Assembly (NCBI GenBank): GCA_903859705.1
Contig: CAIONQ010000061.1
Coordinates: forward strand, 51,305 to 115,304
Source: an uncultured Chthonomonas sp.
GTDB taxonomy: Bacteria; Armatimonadota; Chthonomonadetes; Chthonomonadales; Chthonomonadaceae
Length of the DNA: 64,000 bases
Direction of reading: 5' to 3'
In this document: in pieces, positions 9,187 through 18,577 of the stretch
How the letters are laid out: every line of letters starts with the position of its first letter
Position numbering within the stretch: the stretch's first letter is position 1
Translations under genes and position numbers: made by a program
The notes under the pieces: model-generated
Database searches by the model: none
What the model saw: only the letters and a program-made list of their open reading frames with translations
What the model was told of the DNA's origin: nothing

Positions 9187-9474
9187 ATGATTCGACGAAC
9201 ACTCGGTCTCACCGCTGTTGGCACCTTGCTCGCGTGCGCCGCTCTGGCGGGCCCGCCCTCAAAGAGCGACAGCAAAGTTGTTGCACTGCACACCTGCCCC
9301 ATCACCAACGAAGCGGTGAAGGGTGCTGGCTCTGGTTCTGAGGTGGTTGGCAAGTACAAGGTTACCTTCTGCTGCGCCGGCTGCAAGCCTCAGTTTGACG
9401 CGAAGAGCGCCAAAGAGAAAGACGCCATCCTCGCAAAGATTGCGAAGGCGGAAGCCAGCAAGAAGAAGAGCTGA
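9187..9474 (+). CDS. Small exported YHS-like cysteine protein
   Basis: The product is 95 aa from ATG 9187, with GGAGG at 9171-9175. A signal peptide ends near ALAG at about residue 22. The mature part has CPITNEAVKG, GKYKVTFCCAGCKPQFD, and a Lys-rich tail. This pattern resembles YHS-type metal-binding domains, in which Cys pairs bind a metal ion. The track of in-frame codons reaches back to 9106 but no signal supports a longer form. It sits next to two small heme proteins, so a role in periplasmic metal or redox chemistry is possible. Confidence 0.7.
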   Translation: MIRRTLGLTAVGTLLACAALAGPPSKSDSKVVALHTCPITNEAVKGAGSGSEVVGKYKVTFCCAGCKPQFDAKSAKEKDAILAKIAKAEASKKKS

Positions 9475-9508
9475 ATCGCTCCTCTGGCTTACAGGTGGAC
9501 ATAAAATG

Positions 9509-9556
9509 ATTGCCCCGTTTCTATTGCGGATATCCGCAGAGAAACGGGGCAATTTC
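9509..9556. terminator. Terminator between convergent genes
   Basis: ATTGCCCCGTTTCT pairs with AGAAACGGGGCAAT, with an inner GCGGATATCCGC palindrome, followed by TTTCTTTT. It can stop the gene at 9187 and, on the other strand, the gene at 9876. Confidence 0.8.
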
Positions 9557-9576
9557 TTTTCAAGAAGAAAAGAGGC

Positions 9577-9876
9577 CTATTCGGCTTTGCCCTGGCTCGG
9601 CTTCAGCTTGCTGGCCTTTTCGGCTGCCTTGATGATTGCCGGGGTGAGGGTCTTGGTCTTGCCAGCCTTCAGCTGGGTCTGGATGGCGGTGCCGTAGGCG
9701 GCCAGCTTGGGCGGAGCGCCGTCATGGCAGGACTGGCAGTTGATGCTGTCCTTCGGGTAGTTCTTCTTCAGAACGGCGACGTACGGCGGGCGAGCCATAG
9801 CGGCCAGAGTTACAGAAAGGATGCCCAGCGTTGCAGTGCCGGACACGATGGCGCGAACGAGAGTGTTCTTGTTCAT
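9577..9876 (-). CDS. Small exported monoheme c-type cytochrome-like protein
   Basis: The product is 99 aa with a signal peptide ending AMA around residue 28. The mature part starts RPPYVAVLKKNYPKD and carries one CQSCH heme-binding site near residue 47, then a Lys-rich helix. One heme c would be attached outside the cytoplasm. There is no clear distal Met ligand. A paralog lies 240 bases upstream on the same strand (10116-10412), with the same RPPYVAVLKK start and heme position. GGAGAG lies before the ATG. Confidence 0.75.
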   Translation of the reverse strand: MNKNTLVRAIVSGTATLGILSVTLAAMARPPYVAVLKKNYPKDSINCQSCHDGAPPKLAAYGTAIQTQLKAGKTKTLTPAIIKAAEKASKLKPSQGKAE

Positions 9877-10019
9877 TGCTTCTCTCCTTGACAGATTTGA
9901 CAGATTGGCAATTGATCGGGCGGATAAAATTGCTCAGTTTATAATACCGGATGCGCATAGCATTTGTGACGCTTAATGCAGCATCTGTAGAGTTTTTTTA
10001 ATTCAGCAAAGGGTTCATA

Positions 10020-10104
10020 AAGGAACCGCTGCCAAAGGCATTGCCTTGAACAGCGGTTCAATAGAAGGACATCGCACAAAACAGGGCTGGCGTAGCCACC
10101 CCTG
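10020..10104 (-). terminator. Two hairpins after the upstream cytochrome gene
   Basis: On the minus strand, a hairpin pairing GGG and TGGC with GCCA and CCC (10104 to 10080) is followed by TGTTTTG. A second, longer hairpin (10063 to 10020) pairs GAACCGCTG with CAGCGGTTC. Either or both can end transcription of the gene at 10412. Confidence 0.6.
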
Positions 10105-10115
10105 AAATGGGCAAG

Positions 10116-10412
10116 TTACTTCACGCCTTCCGGCTTGCAACCCTTTTTGCATAGGGCAAGAACCTGAGCGTCTGTAAGTGTCTTCTTGTCCTTGGACTTG
10201 TCGAGCACGCCCTTGATCGCCTTGCCATACGCGTTGACGGCCGGTGGCTTGCCATCATGGCAGGACTTGCAGTTGATGGTTTCGGCCTTCGGGAACGCCT
10301 TCTTCAATACCGCCACGTAGGGCGGGCGAGCGAAGGAGGACACACCGATGGAGAGAACTGCGAGGACGGCAGAGGTTGAAATCACTGCTCTGACGATGCT
10401 GTTTCTGTTCAC
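10116..10412 (-). CDS. Small exported monoheme c-type cytochrome-like protein, paralog
   Basis: The product is 98 aa with a signal peptide ending SFA near residue 28, then RPPYVAVLKKAFPKA and one CKSCH heme site. The C-terminus has an extra CKKGC pair. It is clearly related to the protein at 9577-9876, about half identical by eye including the signal peptide, so the two came from duplication. AAGGAG precedes the ATG. The heme is expected to face the periplasm or the outside. No electron partner is encoded next to it, apart from the YHS-like protein. Confidence 0.75.
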   Translation of the reverse strand: MNRNSIVRAVISTSAVLAVLSIGVSSFARPPYVAVLKKAFPKAETINCKSCHDGKPPAVNAYGKAIKGVLDKSKDKKTLTDAQVLALCKKGCKPEGVK

Positions 10413-10567
10413 GTAAATCTCCTTATTCGTGGGTGCAGACTTTCGTACGATTGTCTGCCGGTTTGCCTATGCAGTTGCGCAGGCATAGCGCCACAGAATC
10501 AAATATACTGGTATATCCGGCATGTATCCTCCCACCACACATGCAACTCTTTCGCAAGCACTCACAG

Positions 10568-10576
10568 TTATCCACA
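10568..10576 (+). other. Single perfect DnaA-box sequence
   Basis: TTATCCACA occurs once here, in the intergenic region 1.5 kb before dnaN. I saw no cluster of further boxes and no AT-rich unwinding element, so this is not evidence for an origin by itself. Confidence 0.3.
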
Positions 10577-10692
10577 GATACCGGCAATTAGGGCTGCTGG
10601 AGCACAATTGAACATACAGAATTCACTTTGTGCGCCCTTTGAACCACGCGGGTACAATGGAGTTCCAATCAGCAAACAAGGAGCCAAAGTTC

Positions 10693-10986
10693 ATGGTTGA
10701 GCATATCGTTCTTTTTAAGTGGAAGCCCGAAGCAACGCAGGAGCAGATTGATGCAGCTATTGTGGGGCTGCGTGGTTTGAAGGAACAGCTGCCCTATATT
10801 GTCGACCTATCAGTTGGCACCAACTACACCGATAGAGGCCAGGGCTTTACCCATGGCCTGGTAGTACGGTTTGCGGATAAGTCTGGTCTGGAGGCATACG
10901 GCCCTTCGGATGAGCATCAGGCAGTGGTTAAAAACCTCATTGGCCCCATCCGAAGCGATGTGCTGGCTGTAGACTACGAGTTCTGA
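10693..10986 (+). CDS. Dabb (stress responsive A/B barrel) domain protein
   Basis: The 97-aa product starts at ATG 10693 with AAGGAG 10 bases upstream. It is one ferredoxin-like Dabb domain: MVEHIVLFKWKPEAT at the start, a helix with LRGLKEQLP, the strand VDLSVGTNYT, and the end HQAVVKNLIGPI followed by VDYEF. Such small proteins form dimeric barrels and some act on polyketide or sugar intermediates, but most have no known role. It is 46 bases upstream of the aldolase gene and may share its transcript. Confidence 0.85.
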   Translation: MVEHIVLFKWKPEATQEQIDAAIVGLRGLKEQLPYIVDLSVGTNYTDRGQGFTHGLVVRFADKSGLEAYGPSDEHQAVVKNLIGPIRSDVLAVDYEF

Positions 10987-11032
10987 TTACGAATTGCACT
11001 GTGCGCCTGAAGCAAGATGGAGTGTTCGCATT

Positions 11033-11854
11033 ATGATTGAAGCGCCCTTTCCTTCCCTTTCAGAGCTCATCGGTTATGTGGGCGAGGCGGGACACCGCCT
11101 TGCCGAAATCGATGCAAGCGAAGGTGCTGCCGGCAATATATCCGTGTATATGGGTTGGGATGTGGATCCCACCAGCGTATTCCCGATTCAGGAAGAGATT
11201 GTGCTGCCCACCTCTGCAACCGAACTGGAAGGCGCAAACTTTCTGGTAACCGGATCTGGCAGGCGCCTGCGAGAAATACATCTGAATCCGGGAGCAAATC
11301 TGGGGTTTGTTCGTATTGGGGCAGGTGGCCGCAAGGCAACACTTTTCACATCCGAAGAACGAATTTTTCAGAAGCTCACATCTGAATTCAACTCTCACCT
11401 TGCTGTTCATAGAGATCAGATAGCGCGTTCTGGCACAAACTTCCATGCGCTTATTCATGCGCAGCCTTTGCACCTGGTTTATCTCAGCCATATAACCCGG
11501 TATCAGGATATGGGTTACTTTAGCCGGCATGTGCTGCGCTGGCAGCCAGAGTGCATAGTAAACCTGCCAGAAGGGATAGGGTTTGTGCCCTTCATGCTTC
11601 CCGGCTCTCCAGAGTTGATGCTTGCCAATGTGAAGACCATGCGCGATCATAAGATAGTGGTATGGGCGAAGCATGGCATCATGGCACGCTCCGAAACTTC
11701 CGTAAAGAAGGCATGCGATGTGATAGAGTATGCTGAAACAGGTGCAAAATACGAGTATTTGAACCTTACGAACCATGGCCTGGCCGAGGGGCTAACCGAA
11801 CATGAGATTCGGATGATATGTGACTCGTTTGGAGTGCATCAAAGTTTGTTCTAA
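11033..11854 (+). CDS. rhaD: Class II aldolase, similar to rhamnulose-1-phosphate aldolase
   Basis: The 273-aa product resembles RhaD, which splits L-rhamnulose 1-phosphate into dihydroxyacetone phosphate and L-lactaldehyde using zinc. Visible family features are AAGNISVYM near residue 30, FLVTGSGRRLREI near 70, HALIHAQPLHLV (two zinc His) near 137, GSPELM, and WAKHG with another zinc His near 213. I chose ATG 11033, preceded by a GGAG about 10 bases upstream; a longer form from 10994 lacks such a site. No other rhamnose genes are adjacent, so the symbol is a best match. Another class II aldolase substrate is possible. Confidence 0.75.
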   Translation: MIEAPFPSLSELIGYVGEAGHRLAEIDASEGAAGNISVYMGWDVDPTSVFPIQEEIVLPTSATELEGANFLVTGSGRRLREIHLNPGANLGFVRIGAGGRKATLFTSEERIFQKLTSEFNSHLAVHRDQIARSGTNFHALIHAQPLHLVYLSHITRYQDMGYFSRHVLRWQPECIVNLPEGIGFVPFMLPGSPELMLANVKTMRDHKIVVWAKHGIMARSETSVKKACDVIEYAETGAKYEYLNLTNHGLAEGLTEHEIRMICDSFGVHQSLF

Positions 11855-12068
11855 CTGGCCGCTTACGCTTCAATCTGGTACCCGCAAACGGCAATCAGAA
11901 TCCACTGTACGCAATTGCCGTTTCGGGCCATAATGATTACTCTGTAGCCGGCTTAATACATAGCCGGTAAGAGGCCGGGAGTTATCCCGAGATGCTGCCC
12001 CGAAGTAAGTAAACGCCGCATCTGCGGCAGCGCGGCATCATATAAGATTTTCAGGAGATCGATCGCTC

Positions 12069-13253
12069 ATGGTAGCTACCCCCGTCATCAGCCGCGCGGC
12101 ACTCAAAGCCGACTGCCCCCGTAAGGATCTATTTGAGGCGGTCCAGATAGTTGGCCATGCGGTTTCTGGCCGCAGCTCACTGCCGATACTGAGCCACATC
12201 CTTATTCAGGCAGAAGGCGATGGCCTTCGGCTTGTTGCCACAGACCTGGAGCTTGGCATCTCCTGCCGCATTCCGGCATCCATAAGCGAACCGGGCGCGT
12301 TAACTGCACCATCGCGAACTCTTACAGAAGTGCTTGCTAACCTGCCAGATAAGGGCGAAGTTGCACTTTCAGTTGACAAAAGTCACACAGTGCGGGTTCA
12401 TTGCCAGAAATCAGACTACAAGATTCTTGGATTGCCAGCAGAAGACTATCCCAGCCTGCCAGAAGTGCCAGATAGCGTAAGCTTCCGAATTCCACAGGCA
12501 CGATTGCGGGAAATGATAAGGCACACACTGTTTGCGGTTTCTACCGATGAAACAAGGCAAATTCTTACGGGCGTGCTCATGGTGTTCGATGGTGCATCTC
12601 TTCGCCTGGTAGCCACTGATACACATCGCCTCGCATCCATAGAATCGGTAGTGCTGGAAGGCCATGGCAGCCACAATGCCATTATCCCTTCCCGCGCAAT
12701 GAACGAACTAACGCGCCTGCTTACCGATGCCGAAGGGGAAGTACAGGTTATCCTCTCCAACAACCAGATACAGTTCGATTTGCCCGGCGATGCAGGTATC
12801 CAGATTGTTTCCCGGCTTATTGAAGGCCAGTTCCCCAACTTCCAGCGCGTTATTCCTACCAACCATACGCGCCGCCTTAAGATCCCAAGCGAGCCCCTGC
12901 TGCGCGCCACCCGCCGAGCCTTTATCGTTGCACGCGAAAACTCCAACCGGGTAATTCTGAAAACAGTGGACGATAAGCTGGTGCTTACCGCAGAAAGCCA
13001 AACCGTTGGAAACGCCTATGAGGAAGTGGAGATTGAAAAAGAGGGCGATGATATTCAGGTTGCCTTCAACTCCAAATATCTGCTGGATGTTTTGAGCGTG
13101 GTAGATACCGACTCGGTGTACCTGGAACTTACCGAACCCCTGAAGCCTGGCGTAATGCGCCCGGCACCAGCCCAGCAGGCAGAGGGCGATGAGGCTACCA
13201 TTGCCACCGCGCCGGATTACCTGTGCGTGCTAATGCCTATGCAGCTTGCATAG
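12069..13253 (+). CDS. dnaN: DNA polymerase III beta subunit (sliding clamp)
   Basis: The 394-aa product forms the ring that holds DNA polymerase on its template. Three repeated clamp domains are readable: the first from about residue 10 (AVQIVGHAVSGRSSLPILSH), the second from about 143 (FRIPQARLREMIRHTLFAVS, LTGVLM, VATDTHRLA), and the third from about 272 (RLKIPSEPLLRATRRAFIVA). The C-terminus ends YLCVLMPMQLA, close to the conserved MP[MV]xL end. Length is slightly above the usual 366-380 because of an insert near residues 356-380. CAGGAG lies upstream of the ATG. It lies next to gyrA but has no dnaA or recF in this window. Confidence 0.97.
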   Translation: MVATPVISRAALKADCPRKDLFEAVQIVGHAVSGRSSLPILSHILIQAEGDGLRLVATDLELGISCRIPASISEPGALTAPSRTLTEVLANLPDKGEVALSVDKSHTVRVHCQKSDYKILGLPAEDYPSLPEVPDSVSFRIPQARLREMIRHTLFAVSTDETRQILTGVLMVFDGASLRLVATDTHRLASIESVVLEGHGSHNAIIPSRAMNELTRLLTDAEGEVQVILSNNQIQFDLPGDAGIQIVSRLIEGQFPNFQRVIPTNHTRRLKIPSEPLLRATRRAFIVARENSNRVILKTVDDKLVLTAESQTVGNAYEEVEIEKEGDDIQVAFNSKYLLDVLSVVDTDSVYLELTEPLKPGVMRPAPAQQAEGDEATIATAPDYLCVLMPMQLA

Positions 13254-13282
13254 TGCGGCAGCATAATTGCTACCAAAAGCTG

Positions 13283-13318
13283 AATGGCCCTACCTTAACC
13301 GGTGGGGCCATTTTTTTA
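13283..13318 (+). terminator. dnaN terminator
   Basis: ATGGCCC at 13284-13290 pairs with GGGCCAT at 13304-13310, and ACC with GGT inside, followed by seven T. Confidence 0.9.
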
Positions 13319-13359
13319 TTGGAATGCTTGTGACAGCACTTGCGAACCTCCGTCAACAG

Positions 13360-13388
13360 TTGACAAAATTGCACTTAAAAGGTAAAAT
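13360..13388 (+). promoter_or_regulatory. gyrA promoter
   Basis: TTGACA at 13360-13365, 17 bases, TAAAAT at 13383-13388. It lies between the dnaN terminator and gyrA and gives a leader of about 80 bases. Confidence 0.75.
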
Positions 13389-13472
13389 GTTACGTTGGCT
13401 TAATGTGGATTACAGCCCCTTATTTCTACCGGACAGGCCCCCATTTTTGCCTGTGTCCTTCAGGAGAATGCG

Positions 13473-16028
13473 TTGTCTGACGACACTCAACCCGAAGATC
13501 CTAACGCCGCTGCATCGGGAGGCGTGCCACAATCAGAAGGCGCGCTGGTGCCGGTTGATATCGAGCATGAGCTTCGCCGCAGCTACCTCGGTTACGCTGT
13601 TTCCACCCTGGTTTCTCGCGCACTGCCAGATATCCGCGATGGCTTCAAGCCTGTACAGCGACGATTGCTGTACGCTATGCGCCAGCTCAACGTTGGCCCT
13701 AACTCTGCCAGAGTTAAATGCGCCCGTGTTGTTGGCGAAACCATGGGTCTCTACCACCCCCACGGCGATAGTTCCATCTATGGCACGCTGGTTCGCCTTG
13801 CACAACCATTCAGCCTGCGATACCCGCTGATTGATGGCCAGGGCAACTTCGGCAGTATTGATGCCGACCCACCCGCAGCCATGCGATACACCGAATGCCG
13901 CCTCACTCCTGTAGCTATGGAGATGATGGAGGATATGGACCGGGATACGGTCGACTGGATGCCAAACTACGACCAGTCGAACAAAGAGCCCCGCGTTCTT
14001 CCAGGCAAGTTCCCCAACTTCCTCTGCAACGGCGGCGAAGGCATCGCCGTTGGTATGAGCACCAGCGTACCCCCGCACAACCTGCGCGAAGTTATAGACG
14101 CGCTTGAGCATATGCTGGATCATCCGGATGCAACCCCGGAAGATGTAATTAAGTTTATTCCTGGGCCAGACTTCCCAACTGCAGGATACATTCTGGGTAC
14201 CAAGGGTGCCCGTGAAGCCTACCGAACTGGCCGCGGCCGCGTAATCATGCAGGCTCAGATCAATATCGAGCCCATGGATAACGGTAAGAACTGCATCGTA
14301 ATTACCGAGCTTCCCTACCAGGTAATTAAGGCTCGCCTGATTCAGCACATTGCCGAGCTTGTTCGCCATAAAAAGGTGGACGGCATTACGGATATCAACG
14401 ACTTCAGTGATAAGCATGGCATGCGCGTGGTTATTGAACTTCGGCGCGATGTTATGCCCATGCGCGTTGTTAACTTCCTGCTGAAGCACACCGATCTGCG
14501 CCAGACATTCAGCATTATTATGCTGGCACTGGTAAATGGCCAGCCCCGTCTCCTCAATCTGCCGCAAGTTCTTAACCAGTACCTGCTGCATCGCAAAGAG
14601 GTTGTGGTTCGGCGCACACGTTACGAGCTTGGCCGCGCAAAGGCCGCAGCGCACATCCGTGAAGGCCTGCAGATTGCGCTCAACTTCCTGGATGAGATCA
14701 TTGCGCTCATCCGCCGAAGTACCAGCGCAGAGTCTGCCAGAACTGAAATGTGCTCCCGTTTTGGGCTTACCCAGATACAGGCCGAAGCCATCCTAAACAT
14801 GCAGCTAAGGCAGATTTCTCAGCTGGAACGCCAGAAGATTGAAGACGATTACCGCAGGCTGCTGCGCGAAATCGCTGCGTTGGAAGACATTCTCCTGACC
14901 CCGGCCCGAGTTATCCGAATAGTTAAGGATGAGCTGAAGTACCTGCGGGATAAGTATGGCGACGATCGCCGTACGCGCATCCTGCTTACAGAAGCCGATG
15001 ACATTACGGATGAAGACCTTGTTCCCGAGGAAAAGACGCTCGTAACCATCTCCCGAGATGGCTACATCAAGCGCGTTCCGCTGGATACCTACCGCACCCA
15101 AAAGCGCGGAGGCAGAGGTGTACAGGCCGCCAACCTTAAAGAAGAAGATCAGCTTGCGCACCTGTTTGTGGCAACCACAACGCACTACGTTCTCTTCTTT
15201 ACCGATAGAGGCCGCGTGTATCGCCTTAAGGCATACGAGGTACCGCCAACATCCCGCCAGGCACGTGGCCAGCACATCAATAACTTCATTCAGGTAGAGC
15301 CCGGCGATAAGATTACCGCCATCCTGCCAATGAAAGATCTGGCAGCTCCCGGCTTCCTGTTGCTGGCAACCTCGCATGGCGAAGTGAAACGCACCGCACT
15401 ATCCGAGTTTGCAAACCTGCGAGTTAACGGCAAGAAGTGCTTCGATATCGAAGATGGCGACTCGCTGAACTGGGTGAAGCATACAGATGGAAATCAGGAA
15501 GCCATCCTGGTAACCAGTTCTGGTATGTCTATTCGCTTCCAGGAATCGGATGTGCCGGAGCGAGGCTACTCTGCAGGTGGCGTGCGCGGAATTGAAATGC
15601 GAGATCCTAAAACCAAGGTGCTGAAAGATACCGTGGTTTCTATGGATGTGGTTAGCCCAACCAGCCAGTTGCTTGTTTGCAGCGAAAATGGTTTTGGCAA
15701 GCGAACCGATCTGGCCTCTTACCGGGCGCAATCTCGCGGCGGCCGCGGCATCATCACCATGAACGTAACCAGCAAAACTGGCAAAATTGTGGATGCCGCT
15801 GTTGTAGAACCAGAAGATAAGCTGATGGTACTTACCGAAGCCGGTGTGGCTATCCGAATGGATATCGCTACCATCCGCTCCACGGGCCGCAGCACACAGG
15901 GCGTTACGCTTATTAAGGTAACAGCCGGCGACCGCGTTGCAACCATCGAAAGGCTGATAAGCACTGAGGAAGTGGAAGAAGTGGCAAATGAAGCCGCTGA
16001 GGCCACTGAGCAGGATCCCCAGAGCTAA
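13473..16028 (+). CDS. gyrA: DNA gyrase subunit A
   Basis: The 851-aa subunit cuts and rejoins DNA during supercoiling. The start is TTG 13473 with CAGGAG 6 bases upstream; the nearby ATG at 13468 is in another frame. The catalytic Tyr is in AAMRYTE (residue 139). The winged-helix region reads [12 protein letters not shown]: Ser100 is at the Escherichia coli 83 position and Gly104 at the Asp87 position. The C-terminal beta-pinwheel starts with a canonical GyrA box QKRGGRG near residue 545, which favours GyrA over ParC. Gly in place of the acidic residue is unusual, since that pair of residues anchors the quinolone water-metal bridge. No gyrB is in this window. Confidence 0.95.
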   Translation: MSDDTQPEDPNAAASGGVPQSEGALVPVDIEHELRRSYLGYAVSTLVSRALPDIRDGFKPVQRRLLYAMRQLNVGPNSARVKCARVVGETMGLYHPHGDSSIYGTLVRLAQPFSLRYPLIDGQGNFGSIDADPPAAMRYTECRLTPVAMEMMEDMDRDTVDWMPNYDQSNKEPRVLPGKFPNFLCNGGEGIAVGMSTSVPPHNLREVIDALEHMLDHPDATPEDVIKFIPGPDFPTAGYILGTKGAREAYRTGRGRVIMQAQINIEPMDNGKNCIVITELPYQVIKARLIQHIAELVRHKKVDGITDINDFSDKHGMRVVIELRRDVMPMRVVNFLLKHTDLRQTFSIIMLALVNGQPRLLNLPQVLNQYLLHRKEVVVRRTRYELGRAKAAAHIREGLQIALNFLDEIIALIRRSTSAESARTEMCSRFGLTQIQAEAILNMQLRQISQLERQKIEDDYRRLLREIAALEDILLTPARVIRIVKDELKYLRDKYGDDRRTRILLTEADDITDEDLVPEEKTLVTISRDGYIKRVPLDTYRTQKRGGRGVQAANLKEEDQLAHLFVATTTHYVLFFTDRGRVYRLKAYEVPPTSRQARGQHINNFIQVEPGDKITAILPMKDLAAPGFLLLATSHGEVKRTALSEFANLRVNGKKCFDIEDGDSLNWVKHTDGNQEAILVTSSGMSIRFQESDVPERGYSAGGVRGIEMRDPKTKVLKDTVVSMDVVSPTSQLLVCSENGFGKRTDLASYRAQSRGGRGIITMNVTSKTGKIVDAAVVEPEDKLMVLTEAGVAIRMDIATIRSTGRSTQGVTLIKVTAGDRVATIERLISTEEVEEVANEAAEATEQDPQS

Positions 16029-16074
16029 CAAGCTTACGTAGCTGCAGAGCATCATCAAAAATCAGTAAACAGTT

Positions 16075-16108
16075 AGTGGCGCCTCCGGCATCTGCCCGGA
16101 TGCGCCAT
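16075..16108 (+). terminator. Hairpin after gyrA
   Basis: TGGCGC pairs with GCGCCA, with an inner ATC/GAT pair, about 50 bases after the gyrA stop. The T tract is poor, so termination is likely but not certain. Confidence 0.4.
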
Positions 16109-16200
16109 TCAACTATTAACCATACACAGTAAACCACTGCAAGGCACAGCGCCTGGCGCCAACAGCGCCATTGCGGAGATGTGCCAGGAGACAACCCACC

Positions 16201-17991
16201 GTGAGCACTGCCGAAGAAATACTTCCCGTTTGGGATATGACAACCGTTTTCCCATCCATGGACTCTGCTGAGTTTAAGCAGGGCTTTGAGGCTGTAGCCG
16301 GTGGGATTGATGCCCTCTCCACTCTGTTTGATTCTCACTCAGTAGGCAAGCGAACCACACCCGATGTGGACGATGCGTTTGTGGCCGCCTACGAGGAGAT
16401 TATTTCTGCGGTTGGCACCCTGCAGGATAAGCTTCGTACACTTGCCGTGTATATCAGCTGCTTCTCCACAACCAATGCCAACGATGAACTGGCAAAGGCC
16501 AACGAATCGCTGCTCAACACCAAGATGGTGGTGCTGAACAAGCTCACAACACGCCTCAATGCATGGGTTGGCTCCAGCGATGTGGAAACCCTGATATCTA
16601 AGAGCGAAACCGCAAAATCGCTTGAGTATGCTGCCCGCCGTGCTGCCTACCTGGCCGCACATCAGATGCCGGCCGGCGAAGAAGACCTTGCCAGCGAGTT
16701 GGCCTCGCCCGGTATTAGTGGCTGGGCCAAGCTGCATGCCAACCTTACGGCATTGCTTACAGCAGAAGTAACTGTAAGTGGCGAAACGCGCAAGCTGCCC
16801 ATGAGCGCCATCCGCTCCATGGCTACCGATCAGGATAGAACCGTTCGCAAGGCGGCCTACGATGCCGAGATAGCCGCATGGGAATCGGCAGCACTGCCAC
16901 TGGCCGCCGCCCTCAATGGGGTAAAGGGCTATCAGCAAGCGGTTCGCAAACGCCGCGGCTTCGAAACCGATGTAGAGCCCACCCTGTTTGCAAATGGCAC
17001 AAACCAGAAAACGCTGGATGCCATGCAGCAGGCCTGCACCGAAAGCTTCCCCGCATTTCGGCGATACATGAAGGCCAAAGCGCATGCCCTTGGGCAGGAG
17101 AAGCTGGCCTGGTACGATGTTTCTGCACCGCTCGGTGGAGAATCAAAGCGCTGGTCTTGGGCAGAGGCAGAGCAGTTTATCATCACCAATTTTGGACGCT
17201 ACTCCGAGCGCATGGCAAACTTTGCAAAGCGCACATTTGAAGAGCGCTGGATAGATGCCGGCCAGCGCATTGGCAAGGTAGGCGGCGCCTACTGCGCCCC
17301 CCTGCGCGCAGGCGAAAGCCGTGTGCTTATGAATTACAACGGCTCCTTCAACAGCGTAAGTACCCTGGCACATGAGCTTGGGCACGCCTATCATAACCTG
17401 AATATGGAGAACAGGCTGCCACTGCAGCGCTCCACCCCCTCCACCCTGGCAGAAACCGCCAGCATCTTCTGCGAAACCCTGGCATTTGATGGTGCGATGG
17501 CCGTTGCCGCCGAGGCAGATCAGCTGGTACTGCTGGATACCGTGCTGGAGCGCAACCTGATGGTTGTGGTGGATATCCATTCCCGCTTCCTGTTTGAAAA
17601 GAGCGTATTTGAAAAGCGTGCAGAGCGCGAACTAACCATCAGCGAGTTTAAAGAGCTGATGACAAAAGCCCAACTCGCCAGCTACGGCGAGGACATGGAG
17701 TGCCTGCATCCCTTTATGTGGGCGGTTAAAGGCCACTACTACGGCCCAACCTTCTACAACTATCCCTACACCTTCGGGCTGCTATTCGGCCTGGGGCTTT
17801 ATGCAAAATACCAGCAAGAGCCAGAAGCCTTCCGGGCAGATTACGATAACTTCCTATCCAGCACAGGCATGGCCGATGCCGTTACCCTGGGCGCACGCTT
17901 TGGTGCTGATATCGAAAGTGTGGATTTCTGGAGAAGCAGCCTCAGCGTAATCACCAAACAGATTGAGGAGTTTGAGGGGTTGGTTAAGTAA
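16201..17991 (+). CDS. pepF: M3-family oligoendopeptidase F
   Basis: The 596-aa cytoplasmic zinc peptidase cuts short peptides. The start is GTG 16201 with AGGAG ten bases upstream. The first half is the helical PepF N-terminal domain; the M3 active site is LAHELGHAYHNL near residue 390, with the third ligand expected in STLAETASIFCETL about 25 residues later. The C-terminus reads GPTFYNYPYTFGLLFGLGLY, then GARFGADIESVDFWRSSLS and EEFEGLVK. This 3' end is the parent of three broken copies at 20521, 22737 and 24968. The gene itself is complete, so any insertion events left it with a working end. Confidence 0.93.
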   Translation: MSTAEEILPVWDMTTVFPSMDSAEFKQGFEAVAGGIDALSTLFDSHSVGKRTTPDVDDAFVAAYEEIISAVGTLQDKLRTLAVYISCFSTTNANDELAKANESLLNTKMVVLNKLTTRLNAWVGSSDVETLISKSETAKSLEYAARRAAYLAAHQMPAGEEDLASELASPGISGWAKLHANLTALLTAEVTVSGETRKLPMSAIRSMATDQDRTVRKAAYDAEIAAWESAALPLAAALNGVKGYQQAVRKRRGFETDVEPTLFANGTNQKTLDAMQQACTESFPAFRRYMKAKAHALGQEKLAWYDVSAPLGGESKRWSWAEAEQFIITNFGRYSERMANFAKRTFEERWIDAGQRIGKVGGAYCAPLRAGESRVLMNYNGSFNSVSTLAHELGHAYHNLNMENRLPLQRSTPSTLAETASIFCETLAFDGAMAVAAEADQLVLLDTVLERNLMVVVDIHSRFLFEKSVFEKRAERELTISEFKELMTKAQLASYGEDMECLHPFMWAVKGHYYGPTFYNYPYTFGLLFGLGLYAKYQQEPEAFRADYDNFLSSTGMADAVTLGARFGADIESVDFWRSSLSVITKQIEEFEGLVK

Positions 17992-18038
17992 CGGACGCTT
18001 TCCGGGGCCAGCGCCCGGTTTGCGGCACGTTGCCATCC

Positions 18039-18260
18039 CTACTCCATAGTTTGGTTCGCAACTACCATCGAATCTGGAGGGATAAAGCGTAACGAGTGCA
18101 GGCTCAGAAACGCAATTGTGCGATCTAGCACCGGTGGCTTAGATGCAATCTCCTGAAGTTTATCGACCGCAATGATAGTAAGCGCTCGCAAGTCTGCGAA
18201 AATTAGCACTTTCCGGGCATCACTATTCGAATTGGCATCTGCGTTGAACAGAAGTAATTA
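18039..18260 (-). pseudogene. Possible gene remnant
   Basis: A frame of about 72 codons ending in TAG at 18039 has plausible protein character (SDARKVLIFADLRALTIIAV, then FLSLHSLRFIPPD) but no good start codon and no ribosome binding site. I do not recognise it. It could be the tail of a lost gene in the island border. Confidence 0.25.
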
Positions 18261-18366
18261 TCGTGACGCTAACAGCACGGCGGAATCCTGGTCTGTTAAA
18301 GGGGTAGCGAAGGAACTTGATCAAAATCAAAATTGCTTCATTTATTAGTACTATTAGAAATTATTA

Positions 18367-18396
18367 TTGCCAACATGCAATCCAATAGACTATAAT
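18367..18396 (+). promoter_or_regulatory. Promoter for the secreted orphan
   Basis: TTGCCA at 18367-18372, 18 bases, TATAAT at 18391-18396. It would give an untranslated leader of about 170 bases. Confidence 0.45.
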
Positions 18397-18577
18397 ACAC
18401 TATTGTTTTCATAAGCGTGGTCGCTGTTCAAGTTCCGTAGACACGAATATTGCAGGAACTCCAAATTGGGGGCAAACCGACCAGCTAATGTGCCTGTACT
18501 GCACACTTAGTTACCGTGCGAAAATTACATGTGGGACTTTGCACCCAAGTGTGCAAAATGCCTCGAGGAATTTGTAA

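Larger units (their letters stand above)
17992..18577. other. Gap after pepF
   Basis: About 580 bases without a confident gene. It holds a possible remnant frame on the minus strand (18039-18260), and from about 18300 an AT-rich stretch with the promoter of the next gene. The base composition shifts towards AT here, in line with foreign origin of what follows. Confidence 0.5.

Noticed and set aside
13267..13830. Plus-strand frame starting between dnaN and gyrA
   Set aside because: It covers a terminator and promoter and then runs out of frame through the gyrA start.
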